Assembly (NCBI GenBank): GCA_017410455.1
Contig: JAFQQT010000069.1
Coordinates: forward strand, 1-33,442
Direction of reading: 5' to 3'
DNA length: 33,442 nucleotides
From: Clostridia bacterium
GTDB taxonomy: Bacteria > Bacillota > Clostridia > Christensenellales > Aristaeellaceae
In this document: positions 7,985 through 16,430 of the stretch, in pieces
Layout: every line of letters starts with the position of its first letter
Position numbering within the stretch: position 1 is the first letter of the stretch
Program-made: the position numbers and the translations under genes
Notes under the pieces: generated by a model
What the model was told of the DNA's origin: nothing
Databases searched by the model: none
What the model saw: the letters and a program-made list of their open reading frames with translations, nothing else

Positions 7985-8923
7985 TTATTCGCTGTCGTTG
8001 GCGGTGATGCGGAGGAAGACTTCCTCCAGGGTGCTGCGCTCCGGGGTCAGCAGGCGCAGGGGGGCGTTCAGCCCGCAAAGGAGGCTGAAGAGCTGCGTTT
8101 CGGCGTCGGGGGAGGCGGCGGGATCGCACTCCAGGAGCACCTCGGTTTCCTCCCTGCGGGCATGGAGCACGCGCACGCGCTGCACGCAGGGCAGGGACTG
8201 CAGCGCCGGCAGGAGCGCCTTCTGCCCCAGGGCGATGATGGCCCGCAGGTGCGTGCCCTCAGCGCCGGTCAGGGCGGCCATATCCGCCTGCTGCACGAGC
8301 TTGCCCTGGTGGAGGATGATGACCCGCTGGCAGAGCTGCTGGATCTCAGGCAGCATGTGGGAGGAGAAGATAACGGTGTGGGTCTTGCCCAGCTCGCGGA
8401 TCAGGCTGCGGATCTCCACCACCTGGCGGGGGTCGAGGCCCACGGTGGGCTCGTCCAGCACCAGCACGGGCGGATCGCCGCACAGCGCCTGCGCGACGCC
8501 TACGCGCTGCCGGTAGCCCTTGGACAGGTGCCCGATCAGCCGCCCGGCCACTTCCGTCAGCCCGCAGGTGGTCATGATCTGCGCCACATGGTCACCGATG
8601 GCACGGTGCGCCACTTCCTTCAGTTCGCACACGAAACGCAGGTAGCTGCGCACGGTCATCTCATCGTACAGCGGCGGACGCTCCGGCAGGTAGCCGATGC
8701 GCCGCTTGCACTCCCGCGCGTTGGTCAGCATATCCAGCCCATCCACCAGCACCTGACCGGAGGTGGGCGGCAGATAGCCGGTGAGGATGTTCAGCGTGGT
8801 GGTTTTGCCGGCGCCGTTCTGGCCCAGAAGGCCGATGATCTGCCCGGCTGGCGCGGTGAAGGACAGCCCGTCCACCGCAGCAACCTCGCCGTAGCGCTTT
8901 GTCACCTGCTTGAGTTCGATCAT
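7985..8923 (-). CDS. ABC transporter ATP-binding protein, GldA-like
   Basis: The first gene of the exporter operon, a 312-residue cytoplasmic ATPase. Walker A is GQNGAGKT (34-41), the Q-loop region is RRIGYLPERPPLY, the signature is LSKGYRQR (133-140) and Walker B is VLVLDEP with Asp157-Glu158. The last 90 residues form the small C-terminal domain common in ABC-2 drug or polymer export ATPases. An in-frame ATG at 9007 lies upstream of the -10 box. GGAGGGG (8929-8935) before the ATG at 8923 fixes the start. Confidence 0.93.
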   Translation of the reverse strand: MIELKQVTKRYGEVAAVDGLSFTAPAGQIIGLLGQNGAGKTTTLNILTGYLPPTSGQVLVDGLDMLTNARECKRRIGYLPERPPLYDEMTVRSYLRFVCELKEVAHRAIGDHVAQIMTTCGLTEVAGRLIGHLSKGYRQRVGVAQALCGDPPVLVLDEPTVGLDPRQVVEIRSLIRELGKTHTVIFSSHMLPEIQQLCQRVIILHQGKLVQQADMAALTGAEGTHLRAIIALGQKALLPALQSLPCVQRVRVLHARREETEVLLECDPAASPDAETQLFSLLCGLNAPLRLLTPERSTLEEVFLRITANDSE

Positions 8924-8957
8924 GGATTCCCCTCCAATCGGGTGTTCATACCCCTTC

Positions 8958-8963
8958 ATTATA
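8958..8963 (-). promoter_or_regulatory. Extended -10 promoter of the ABC operon
   Basis: On the minus strand TG-C-TATAAT is a perfect -10 with the TG extension. The best -35 (TTGATG) is 20 bases away, so the extension probably carries recognition. It drives the four genes from 8923 down to 4235. Confidence 0.6.
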
Positions 8964-9007
8964 GCAGAAAGCGCGGAACAATACATCAACAAAGTGTGAA
9001 TACACAC

Positions 9008-9037
9008 GAAAAAAGGCCGGTTTTGCCAGCCTTTTCA
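9008..9037 (-). terminator. Terminator of the response-regulator gene
   Basis: On the minus strand AAGGCTGG pairs with CCGGCCTT around CAAAA and continues into a T run. It isolates the regulator from the ABC operon downstream. Confidence 0.85.
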
Positions 9038-9042
9038 TGGGC

Positions 9043-9687
9043 TCAGGCCATCTTCAGGCGATAGCCGTGCTTGTAGACGGTCTCGATGCAGCTGGCGCCC
9101 AGCTTGCGGCGCAGGCGCTGGATGTGGACGTCCACGGTGCGCGTTTCGCCCATGTCGCGGTAGCCCCAGGCGGTGCGCAGCAGCTCCTCGCGGGACAGCG
9201 CCGCATCCGGGGAGAGCATCAGCGCGTGCAGGAGCGCGAATTCCTGGGCCGTCAGCGTCAGATGCTCACCGGCGAGGGTGGCTTCGTGGCGGTCCGCGTC
9301 CAGGCGCAGCTCGCCGATGGTCAGCAGGCTCCGGGTGCGGCTGAGCACCCCTGCCACGGCCTGGCGCAGCGCGGCGGGCTCATAGGGCGAGCTCAGCACG
9401 GCGCACACGCCCGCATAAAGCGCGCGCAGATGGCCCGCGTTGGCCGCCTCAGCGGTGATGAAGAGCACCGGGCAGCCGCGTTCCTCCATCATGCGGAGCA
9501 GGGCCGCGCTCTCCGTCCAGGGGAGGCGCGCATTGAGGATGACAAGCTGGCGGGGAGCGCCCTCCAGCAGGCGGATCCCCTCGGCGATGGCGCAGGCGCT
9601 GCGGCAACAATGGCCGGCAGGGCTCAGGGTCTCACACATACGGTAACTGGTTTGGAGGTCCGGATCGATAATCAGAATGTCAGCCAT
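9043..9687 (-). CDS. Atypical OmpR/PhoB-type response regulator
   Basis: A 214-residue protein with a receiver-like domain (about 1-105) and a winged-helix DNA-binding domain (about 117-213, ending RTVDVHIQRLRRKLG...TVYKHGYRL). The DNA-binding half is fully conserved. The receiver is not: the phospho-accepting Asp is Asn52 (LVILNARLP), the conserved Lys before the loop Pro is Ser100 (LSSPYEP), and the acidic pair is reduced to IIDPD. Thr78 remains. It therefore probably does not receive phosphate, and no histidine kinase is nearby. GAGGTGA supports the ATG. It is transcribed alone, with terminators on both sides; its targets are unknown. Confidence 0.88.
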   Translation of the reverse strand: MADILIIDPDLQTSYRMCETLSPAGHCCRSACAIAEGIRLLEGAPRQLVILNARLPWTESAALLRMMEERGCPVLFITAEAANAGHLRALYAGVCAVLSSPYEPAALRQAVAGVLSRTRSLLTIGELRLDADRHEATLAGEHLTLTAQEFALLHALMLSPDAALSREELLRTAWGYRDMGETRTVDVHIQRLRRKLGASCIETVYKHGYRLKMA

Positions 9688-9804
9688 GGTATTTCACCTC
9701 GTATCAGGGGTCGTAAGGGCGGTTTTTTTCCGCTGCCTTTCACCATTAAAGACGAACAAGCGCCGCTTTTCGTTTCAAACCGGATGAGATTTGTCAGAGG
9801 TGAA

Positions 9805-9837
9805 CAAAAAACGAGGCTGCCACAGCGGCAACCTCGG
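9805..9837 (-). terminator. Terminator of the small membrane protein gene
   Basis: On the minus strand CGAGGTTGCC pairs with GGCAGCCTCG around a five-base loop and is followed by six T. Confidence 0.9.
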
Positions 9838-9854
9838 ATGATATGCACAAGGGA

Positions 9855-10346
9855 TCAGGCGCGATGCACGTCAGCAACCAGCAGGTCGTGGTGAATGACG
9901 CGGATGGTTTCGCCCTCGCTGAATTCAGGGCAGGTCTTCTGGGCGTCCAGATAGAACAGCCGCTCATAGGGACGGCCCTTGGCGTCCGTGTCCATGCAGG
10001 TGAGGGCGTGGCAGGCGACGCCGTCCACCATGTTCACATCCTCGCTCAGGGAGACGAAGGGCAGCACTGCCTCGTGGGTGATGCCGTTCATCACGCTGTC
10101 CAGGTGCTTACGGTAGCAGCACAGGGGCTTGATGTACAGGTCCCAGAAGAAGATGAGCAGGACGCCCATGAGGATGGTGCATACGGTGGTGATGGCCTCC
10201 ACGCGGAAGATGAAGGACACGACGACGCCCACCAGCAGCAGCAGGCAGGGGATACCCAGGCACAGCCAGCGGCTGCGGATCTGCCGGGTGATGGCGGCCA
10301 TATCCCCGGCGGTGTACAGGGGGCTCTTGTTGGTCGTTGCGGACAT
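9855..10346 (-). CDS. Uncharacterised two-helix membrane protein
   Basis: A 163-residue protein that I do not recognise. After a polar start it has two hydrophobic segments (about residues 25-48 and 52-72) that form a membrane hairpin, then a soluble C-terminal part of about 90 residues that is probably strand-rich (YERLFYLDAQ, GETIRVIHHDLLVADVHRA). An earlier in-frame ATG at 10379 overlaps the likely -10 box. AAAGGAG before 10346 supports the shorter form. The neighbouring yfcE-like gene points the same way but has its own promoter, so no shared function can be claimed. Confidence 0.75.
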   Translation of the reverse strand: MSATTNKSPLYTAGDMAAITRQIRSRWLCLGIPCLLLLVGVVVSFIFRVEAITTVCTILMGVLLIFFWDLYIKPLCCYRKHLDSVMNGITHEAVLPFVSLSEDVNMVDGVACHALTCMDTDAKGRPYERLFYLDAQKTCPEFSEGETIRVIHHDLLVADVHRA

Positions 10347-10374
10347 GGGAAACAGCTCCTTTCCGGATGACAGC

Positions 10375-10404
10375 ATCATACGACAGAAATGTGAAATGTG
10401 TAAG
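10375..10404 (-). promoter_or_regulatory. Possible promoter of the small membrane protein gene
   Basis: On the minus strand CTTACA (10399-10404) and TATGAT (10375-10380) are 18 bases apart, about 30 bases before the start codon. The -35 is weak. Confidence 0.4.
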
Positions 10405-10415
10405 AACAGCGGCGC

Positions 10416-10958
10416 TTACGCGGTGAATTCCCGGTGGCAGACGCCGCCGAAGTCCATCCAGCGGAAGTGGCCGTCCTCCAGGGTCATGTAGCCGTGCCAG
10501 CTGCCCTCCTTGGGGATGGAGGTGCTGCCGGGGTTGAGGATGGTCACGTCCTGGCGCACATCGCACAGGGGGATGTGGGTGTGGCCGTGCAGGAGGATGT
10601 CGCCCGGCTGCAGGGGCGGCAGATGGCTGCCGTTGAAGACGTGGCCGTGGGTGCAGTACATGAGGCGGTCGCCCACGGGGAGGACGGCGTAATCCGCCAG
10701 AATGGGGAAGGGCAGGACCATCTGGTCCACCTCGGTATCGCAGTTGCCGCGCACGCAGAGGATGCGGTCCCTGCGCTCGCTGAGCAGGGCGATGACGGCC
10801 TTGGGGGCGTACTCCTCGGGCAGGTCGTTGCGGGGGCCGTGGTAGAGCACATCGCCCAGCAGGAGCAGGCGGTCAGCGCCCTCACGGTCAAAGGCGGCGA
10901 GCAGCTCCCGGGCGTAGCGCGCGGAGCCGTGGATGTCGGATGCGATGAGCCATTTCAT
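10416..10958 (-). CDS. yfcE: YfcE-type metallophosphodiesterase
   Basis: A 180-residue calcineurin-like phosphoesterase. The two-metal site is complete: Asp8 and His10 (SDIHG), Asp36 (LLGD), Asn72 with Asp74 (RGNCD), His104 (THGH), and His126 with His128 (HGHTH). Length and motifs match the YfcE/MJ0936 group, which hydrolyses phosphodiester model substrates in vitro and whose physiological substrate is unclear. The start is preceded by AGGTGA. The gene has its own promoter, divergent from rtcB across a 150-base spacer. Confidence 0.9.
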   Translation of the reverse strand: MKWLIASDIHGSARYARELLAAFDREGADRLLLLGDVLYHGPRNDLPEEYAPKAVIALLSERRDRILCVRGNCDTEVDQMVLPFPILADYAVLPVGDRLMYCTHGHVFNGSHLPPLQPGDILLHGHTHIPLCDVRQDVTILNPGSTSIPKEGSWHGYMTLEDGHFRWMDFGGVCHREFTA

Positions 10959-10991
10959 TCTTAGTCACCTGTTTTGCGTTATTCAGCTTCT

Positions 10992-11020
10992 ATTGTGCAT
11001 GAAGGATACGTTTCTGTCAA
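10992..11020 (-). promoter_or_regulatory. Promoter of the yfcE-like gene
   Basis: On the minus strand a perfect TTGACA (11015-11020) is followed after 17 bases by CACAAT (10992-10997). Confidence 0.55.
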
Positions 11021-11069
11021 GAATAATCTTCGCTTCACAATGTTTTTTTCGCCGATCGCGCCTGGAATG

Positions 11070-11078
11070 TGATATACT
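11070..11078 (+). promoter_or_regulatory. Extended -10 promoter of rtcB
   Basis: TG-A-TATACT lies 31 bases before the rtcB start, with no good -35 at normal distance. An AAAGGAGG site follows at 11096-11103. Confidence 0.5.
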
Positions 11079-11108
11079 GATATCGTCAAAGGAAGAAAGG
11101 AGGAACCG

Positions 11109-12311
11109 ATGATGGTTCAGATCAAGGGAAAGCACAACACCGCGCTGGTTTATGCGGGAATTCTGGAAGATGAAGCGGCGGAGCAGATCCGCCAGGTGTG
11201 CGATCAGGCTGCGTTTGCCGGCAGCAGGATCCGCATTATGCCCGACGTCCATGCGGGCAAGGGCTGCACCATCGGTACCACCATGACCATCCGCGATAAG
11301 GTCGTGCCCGGCATGGTGGGCGTTGATATCGGCTGCGGCATGGAAACTGTGCGCCTGGTGGAAAAGGAGATCGACTTTGCCCGGCTGGACGAGGTCATCC
11401 GCGAGCACATCCCCGCTGGCCACTGCGTCCGCGGTCAGGAGCATCCCCTGAACGCCGGGGTGAACCTGGATGAGCTGCGCTGCGTGGATGCTGTCGACCT
11501 GCACCGCGCGCGCCTGTCCATCGGCACCCTGGGCGGCGGCAACCACTTTATCGAGGTCGACCGCGACGAGGAGGGCAACCTCTACCTCGTGGTCCACTCC
11601 GGCAGCCGTCATCTGGGCCAGCAGGTGGCCACTTATTATCAGCGTGCGGCCTGGGCAGAGCTGAACCGCGTCAGCCGCTCCACCAAGGATATCGTCGCGC
11701 AGATGAAGGCTGAGGGCCGTGATGCGGAGATCTCCTCCGTCCTGGTGAACTTCCGTGAAACCGCGTGCCCGGATGTGCCCAAGGATCTGGCCTATGTGCA
11801 GGGTCAGCTCTTTGAGGATTACATCCACGATATGCGCATCACCCAACGCTTCGCCGTCATGAACCGCAAGGCGATGGTGGACGTGATCCTGGAGAAGATG
11901 GGCCTGCATGTGGCGGAGCAGTTCACCACCATCCACAACTACATCGACACCGAGCACATGATCCTGCGCAAGGGCTCTGTGTCCGCGATGGTGGGGGAGA
12001 AGCTGCTGATCCCCATCAACATGCGCGATGGCAGCCTGATCTGCATCGGCAAGGGCAATGAGGAGTGGAACTGCTCCGCGCCCCACGGCGCTGGCCGCCT
12101 GATGAGCCGCACCAGGGCTGTGGCGACCCTGTCCATGGAGCAGTACCGCCAGGAGATGGCGGGCATCTACACCACCTCCGTGGCGGAATCCACGCTGGAT
12201 GAGTCCCCCATGGCCTACAAGCCCCTGGAGGAGATCGTGCAGCAGATCGGCCCCACGGCGGAGATCGTCTGCCGCATCGTTCCCGTGTACAACTTCAAGG
12301 CTGGGGAGTGA
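11109..12311 (+). CDS. rtcB: RNA-splicing ligase RtcB
   Basis: A 400-residue GTP- and Mn-dependent ligase that joins RNA 2',3'-cyclic phosphate or 3'-phosphate ends to 5'-OH ends, used in RNA repair. The metal and guanylylation residues are recognisable: Asp73 and Cys76 (GVDIGCGM), His146 (GGGNHFIEVD), His163 (VHSGSRHLG), His276 (TTIHNY) and His326 in CSAPHGAGR, the His that carries GMP. The length is close to the short bacterial type. No rtcA, rtcR or archease gene is adjacent, so it stands alone with its own promoter and terminator. A second ATG directly follows the first; the AAAGGAGG spacing allows either. Confidence 0.95.
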   Translation: MMVQIKGKHNTALVYAGILEDEAAEQIRQVCDQAAFAGSRIRIMPDVHAGKGCTIGTTMTIRDKVVPGMVGVDIGCGMETVRLVEKEIDFARLDEVIREHIPAGHCVRGQEHPLNAGVNLDELRCVDAVDLHRARLSIGTLGGGNHFIEVDRDEEGNLYLVVHSGSRHLGQQVATYYQRAAWAELNRVSRSTKDIVAQMKAEGRDAEISSVLVNFRETACPDVPKDLAYVQGQLFEDYIHDMRITQRFAVMNRKAMVDVILEKMGLHVAEQFTTIHNYIDTEHMILRKGSVSAMVGEKLLIPINMRDGSLICIGKGNEEWNCSAPHGAGRLMSRTRAVATLSMEQYRQEMAGIYTTSVAESTLDESPMAYKPLEEIVQQIGPTAEIVCRIVPVYNFKAGE

Positions 12312-12319
12312 CCGCAAAT

Positions 12320-12361
12320 CAAACAGGGCCGGAGGCATTGCGCTTCCGGCCCCTTTTCGTT
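12320..12361 (+). terminator. Terminator after rtcB
   Basis: AGGGCCGGA pairs with TTCCGGCCCT and is followed by TTTTC. It lies before the convergent secreted-protein gene that ends at 12371. Confidence 0.85.
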
Positions 12362-12370
12362 GGGGGAAAA

Positions 12371-14527
12371 TCAGTAGGGGTACTCCACGAACTCGGTCGG
12401 CTGGACTACAGGCGTGTTCCCCATCATGGTGAGGAGGGTCTGCACATCGATGACCTGCGCGCCAGTGGGGAGGGGGATGGCGCCGGGGGCCATTTCCAGG
12501 GTGACGATGTAGGCCGGTTCGGGCGTCTCGGCTCCGCCATTGCCGTCGGGCACGACGATGTCCATCGCGCTGGAATCGGCGGTGCTCACCGTGTAGCTCA
12601 GCACCGCAGGCAGGATGACATGGCCCTCATAGATCAGGAGGGAGACCGCCGTGTCCGTGTAGCGGAAGGCGACGGTGGCCAGGGCTTCGCGGTTGCAGTA
12701 GACGATGTAGGACTCGCTGCTGTAATCGGGAATGAAGGAATACAGGTCGCCATCGGCGTTCACGTGGAGGATGTTGTCAAACAGGGTGAAGGAATACTCC
12801 GTCCCCTCGCCGGAGAAGTAGCCGTGGTATTCGCCGCCCCGGTAGCTGGCGTCGGGGTGGAGGTCCAGGCCGAAGTCGTAGCGATCGTAATCGTCGGGGC
12901 GGTAGTAGCCGTTGATGACGATGGCGTCGGAGTTCTCCAGCACATCCAGGCCGAAATAGGTGCTGTCGAGCATGAAGCCTTCGTCCACCACATGCAGGTC
13001 GGCGAAGAAGTCCTCACTGGTGAGGCTCAGCTGGGGCATGTCGTCATCGTCCAGCAGCAGGCTGAAGTTCATCAGGCCCAGCTTCAGCTCCATGCCGTAT
13101 TCGTTCAGGCTCATGCGGAGGACGTCGGTGTCGGTGGTGAGGGCGTAGCTGGGCGACCAGTAGCTGTCATTGAAGGAGAAGGTCATGCTGTTGAAGAGGT
13201 CGAGGATGGGCGCGCTGCTGGTCAGGGTGACCATGCCCTTGCCGTAATCATCGTAGCAGAAGGTAAGGTTCAGGTAATACGCGTCCCAGCGGCCGTCAGC
13301 GGTGATGAGGAAGGAGCCGACAACGCCGCTGTCGTAGTGCATCTTGCCGGAGAAGCTGACATTGTTGATAAAGCCTTCCAGCTCCATCGTGTGCAGGAAA
13401 GTGTTGTCCACCATCACCAGCTCAGCGGTGATCGCAGGCAGGGCGAGGGGGGCGGAGCTGATGGCGTTCGCCAGGGATTCGGCGGAAATCTGCTGCGCGG
13501 CATCGGGGGAGATCAGCGCGAGCCAGCTGCGGTACTTCTCCAGTAGGGCGTTCACCGTGTCGCTGTAGGTGGTGAGGATGTCGACCAGGCCGTTGTTCAG
13601 GTCGCGGGCCAGGGCGGCAGTGTCCAGCTTTACGGTGATGGTGATGATGTCATAGTAGTGCTCATCATAGACGGAGCTCTGGCTGATGCTGAAGGCGTCA
13701 GTGGTGATGTGCGCGGGCAGCTGTGCCAGGAGGCCCACGACGGCGAGCAGATCCTGGGAATCGAAGGGGTAAACGGTCCCGTCGGGGCCGGTGAAGCGCA
13801 GCTCGAGGCCCGCCTCGCTGATGCGGGCGACGAAGCTGAGCTGAGCCACACTGCCCATCAGAGTAATGCCGTCATTCGAAGGGATGGCCGTAAGGGAAGC
13901 CGTCAGACCAGTCTGGATGCTGCTCAGGCCCAGCTGAGGCCAGGCCTGGGCCAGCTGCTCCGCTGTGATGGGCGTGCCGAGCAGCGCATTGGTATACTTC
14001 TGGAGGGTGGGGTTCAGGTAGAAGCCATAGGTCGTGAGCACCTGGGGCATGGCAGCGTCAATGTCGGCCAGCAGGCGATCCAGGTCGATGCTGAAGGCAA
14101 AGCCCTCGCCGCGGGGCGCAAAGGAGACGGCCTCGGCGGAAATGGAGGTCAGCAGGCTCTGCGCGAAGAGGGAAAGGGCCATCACGTCCTGCTCATCGGG
14201 CATGGGCAGCTGGCTGGCAACGGAGTTCACACTGTTCAACAGTTCGGCCGTGGGAAGGGCATAGGTCTTGCCGTCCATGGTGAGGATGATGGAGTCTCCG
14301 GTGACGTAGTACCCATCGCCCCGGTCGGTGTAGAAAACAACCTGCTGGCCGGAAACTGTATCCGCCAGGCCGAAGCTGGCGTCGTGATCGCCGTCCACCT
14401 CCTCAATGGTGAGGACGAACGGATCGATCTCCACCTGCCCGGAGCCGCCGACGCCCGCAGCGGGGGATACCAGCATGCTCAGCGCAAGCAGAAGCGCAAG
14501 GATCGGGGAAAAGGTTGCAGTAGCCAT
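12371..14527 (-). CDS. Large secreted protein of unknown function
   Basis: A 718-residue protein that I cannot assign. It has a clear signal peptide (hydrophobic LALLLALSMLVSPAAG within the first 30 residues), with no lipoprotein Cys. The mature protein is acidic and rich in Asp, Tyr, Ser and Thr. Its many short alternating segments suggest a mostly beta-strand fold, and pieces such as DGKTYALPTAELL, DAYYLNLTFCYDDYGKG and DLHPDASYRGGEYHGYFSG have a repeat-like feel. There is no C-terminal anchor or sorting motif, so it is probably released or loosely wall-bound. The 781-residue reading from 14716 overlaps the rplQ 3' region; AGGAGG before 14527 gives the real start. It is monocistronic. Confidence 0.8.
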   Translation of the reverse strand: MATATFSPILALLLALSMLVSPAAGVGGSGQVEIDPFVLTIEEVDGDHDASFGLADTVSGQQVVFYTDRGDGYYVTGDSIILTMDGKTYALPTAELLNSVNSVASQLPMPDEQDVMALSLFAQSLLTSISAEAVSFAPRGEGFAFSIDLDRLLADIDAAMPQVLTTYGFYLNPTLQKYTNALLGTPITAEQLAQAWPQLGLSSIQTGLTASLTAIPSNDGITLMGSVAQLSFVARISEAGLELRFTGPDGTVYPFDSQDLLAVVGLLAQLPAHITTDAFSISQSSVYDEHYYDIITITVKLDTAALARDLNNGLVDILTTYSDTVNALLEKYRSWLALISPDAAQQISAESLANAISSAPLALPAITAELVMVDNTFLHTMELEGFINNVSFSGKMHYDSGVVGSFLITADGRWDAYYLNLTFCYDDYGKGMVTLTSSAPILDLFNSMTFSFNDSYWSPSYALTTDTDVLRMSLNEYGMELKLGLMNFSLLLDDDDMPQLSLTSEDFFADLHVVDEGFMLDSTYFGLDVLENSDAIVINGYYRPDDYDRYDFGLDLHPDASYRGGEYHGYFSGEGTEYSFTLFDNILHVNADGDLYSFIPDYSSESYIVYCNREALATVAFRYTDTAVSLLIYEGHVILPAVLSYTVSTADSSAMDIVVPDGNGGAETPEPAYIVTLEMAPGAIPLPTGAQVIDVQTLLTMMGNTPVVQPTEFVEYPY

Positions 14528-14557
14528 ATATTGACCTCCTTGTAAGTCTGTGGATCC

Positions 14558-14586
14558 ATTATAGCACGATTGTATGCGGGATGCAA
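14558..14586 (-). promoter_or_regulatory. Promoter of the secreted-protein gene
   Basis: On the minus strand TTGCAT (14581-14586), 17 bases, then a perfect TATAAT (14558-14563) with a TG-C extension, 31 bases before the start codon. Confidence 0.7.
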
Positions 14587-14609
14587 GGCCGCGTCCGCCG
14601 AAAAGGACG

Positions 14610-14646
14610 AACAAAAAACCGCCCCTCTGTGCGGGAGGGACGGTCA
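14610..14646 (-). terminator. Terminator of the alpha operon
   Basis: On the minus strand ACCGTCCCTC pairs with GAGGGGCGGT around a seven-base loop and runs into six T. It closes the rpsM to rplQ transcript about 90 bases after the rplQ stop. Confidence 0.9.
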
Positions 14647-14735
14647 GATTGCTTTGATGTTGCTTGATGTGTGCGGTAAACGAACGCTGACAGGCTGTGC
14701 GAAGGCCGATCAGCACAACAGATCACTGTGGGGGA

Positions 14736-15227
14736 TTACAGAATCTCCAGGATGACCATCTCGGCAGCGTCGCCGCGACGGGGTCCCAGCTTGTAGATGC
14801 GGGTGTAGCCGCCCTTGCGGTCCTTCATCTTGCGGCCGATCTCAAAGAGCTTTTCGACCACGGGGAACTTCACGTCGCGGGTGCGCTCGCGGTACTCGCG
14901 CTTGCTCTCGTCAGCCTGCTTCTGCTCGGGCATGTTGTACAGGTAGGCCAGCATCATGCGGCGGGCATGCAGCTTGGAAGGAGCGTCGTTGGTCACGACG
15001 GTCTCAACAACCTGACCCTTGTCGTTGTGGAAGGACTTGGTCACCTCAACGGTGTTGTCGCACTCCTTGGCGGCCAGGGTAATCAGGCGTTCGGCAATGC
15101 GGCGGACTTCCTTGGCCTTGGCCTCGGTCGTCTCGATCCTGCCGTACTTAATCAGATTGGTCACCAGACCACGCAGCAGCGCCTTGCGCTGATCGGCCGT
15201 GCGACCCAGTTTGCGCTGGTAAGCCAT
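14736..15227 (-). CDS. rplQ: 50S ribosomal protein L17
   Basis: The last gene of the alpha operon. The N-terminal [20 protein letters not shown] and C-terminal [20 protein letters not shown] are classic L17. At 163 residues it is longer than the usual 115-130. The extra length lies in the middle, as a segment around [20 protein letters not shown] and a charged segment around [21 protein letters not shown] have seen similar expansions in Clostridia L17, so it is probably lineage-specific and not an error. An in-frame ATG at 15248 is upstream of the AGGAGG site, so the start at 15227 is preferred. Confidence 0.96.
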   Translation of the reverse strand: MAYQRKLGRTADQRKALLRGLVTNLIKYGRIETTEAKAKEVRRIAERLITLAAKECDNTVEVTKSFHNDKGQVVETVVTNDAPSKLHARRMMLAYLYNMPEQKQADESKREYRERTRDVKFPVVEKLFEIGRKMKDRKGGYTRIYKLGPRRGDAAEMVILEIL

Positions 15228-15308
15228 GGATATATTTCCTCCTATCACGGGCGGCAGCCGGGGCGGGAAGGGCTCTTCTCCGCCGGGCTGCGCTTTGGGT
15301 GCCCCGTC

Positions 15309-16277
15309 TTATTCGTCGTTCGGTCGCAGGGAGAGGCCCAGTTCATGCAGCTTCTGCTCCACTTCCTCCAGGGACTTGCGGCCCAGGTTGCGGACCTTCA
15401 TCATGTCATCCTGGTTGCGCTGCACCAGCTCAGCAACGGTGTTGATACCGGCACGCTTGAGGCAGTTGTACGCGCGGACGGACAGCTCCAGCTCTTCGAT
15501 GGTCATCTCCAGCACGCGCTCACGGGAGTCGTTCTCCGGGGGCACCATGCTGACCGGCAGCACCTGATCGGTGAGGCTGGTGAACAGCGCCATGTACTCG
15601 GTCATGATCGCAGCGGCGGAGCTGATGGCCTCTTCGGGCTTCAGGGTGCCGTTGGTCCACACTTCGAGGGTCAGGGTGTCGTAGTCGTTGGACTGGCCGA
15701 CGCGCTTGTCCTCAACGGTGTAGTTGACCTTGACGATGGGGGTGAAGATGGAATCGATGTGGATGGAGTCCACGTGGAGAACCAGGTTGGGCGTGGCGAG
15801 ATCGCGCGCCTTGTTCTTATCCGCGCTCACGTAGCCACGGCCACGCTCGATGCGCAGGGTCATCTGCAGGTGCGCGTCCTCGTTGAGGGTCGCGATGTGC
15901 ATTTCGGGATTGATGATCTCAATCTCGTCATCGACCTTGATGTCGGCGGCGGTCAGCTCGCAGGGGCCAACCTTGTCGATCACAACGGTCTTGGTCACAT
16001 CGGTGAACATCTTCACGGCCAGACCCTTGAGGTTGAGAATGATCTCCGTCACATCCTCGGTGACGCCGGGGATGGTGGAGAACTCGTGCTGCACGCCCTC
16101 GATATGCACCGAGGAGACAGCCGCGCCGGGGAGGGAAGAGAGCAGCAGACGACGCAGTGCGTTGCCGATGGTGTGGCCATTGCCACGCTCCAGGGGCTCG
16201 ATCACAAAGCGGCCATACTTGCCATTATCGCCAACCTCGACACATTCGACCTTTGCCTTTTCGATTTCTACGGCCAT
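15309..16277 (-). CDS. rpoA: DNA-directed RNA polymerase alpha subunit
   Basis: A 322-residue subunit that dimerises to start assembly of RNA polymerase and contacts activators and UP elements. The N-terminal domain (about 1-230) has [22 protein letters not shown], the dimerisation helix. After a linker, the C-terminal domain (about 250-315) has the helix-hairpin-helix [17 protein letters not shown] and [15 protein letters not shown]. Length is normal. It lies between rpsD, across a structured 184-base spacer, and rplQ, across an 81-base spacer with a hairpin at 15254-15291. Confidence 0.98.
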   Translation of the reverse strand: MAVEIEKAKVECVEVGDNGKYGRFVIEPLERGNGHTIGNALRRLLLSSLPGAAVSSVHIEGVQHEFSTIPGVTEDVTEIILNLKGLAVKMFTDVTKTVVIDKVGPCELTAADIKVDDEIEIINPEMHIATLNEDAHLQMTLRIERGRGYVSADKNKARDLATPNLVLHVDSIHIDSIFTPIVKVNYTVEDKRVGQSNDYDTLTLEVWTNGTLKPEEAISSAAAIMTEYMALFTSLTDQVLPVSMVPPENDSRERVLEMTIEELELSVRAYNCLKRAGINTVAELVQRNQDDMMKVRNLGRKSLEEVEQKLHELGLSLRPNDE

Positions 16278-16302
16278 TATTTGTACCCTCCTTGCTCAGG
16301 TT

Positions 16303-16430
16303 CGGAGTGAAGGAATGCTGCTGCAGGGGCGAAACCACCGTTTCAACTCCCGCAGCATCCTTCTGAAGGCGAACTCCGCAATGGTCAACGCCTGTGGGGC
16401 ATGAAATTCGCGCCTTGCCGGTGGAATTTC
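16303..16430 (-). other. Structured rpsD-rpoA intercistronic spacer
   Basis: The 184-base gap between rpsD and rpoA is unusually long for this operon and can fold. CGGAGT (16303-16308) pairs with ACTCCG (16373-16378). Inside it AAGGAATGCTGC (16310-16321) pairs with GCAGCATCCTT (16352-16362) with one bulge. A separate hairpin joins GAAATTC (16403-16409) to GAATTTC (16424-16430). No U tract follows, so these are not intrinsic terminators. They could be processing sites or a translation control element ahead of rpoA. Confidence 0.5.

Noticed and set aside
8924-9007. Upstream start of the ABC ATPase at 9007
   Set aside because: It lies upstream of the TATAAT, inside the preceding terminator region. 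GGAGGGG precedes 8923.
6614-9064. 816-residue plus-strand frame opposite the ABC operon
   Set aside because: It overlaps three well-supported minus-strand genes, is of low complexity and has no ribosome binding site.
14528-14716. 63-residue N-terminal extension of the secreted protein
   Set aside because: It would cross its own promoter and the alpha-operon terminator, and would bury the signal peptide.
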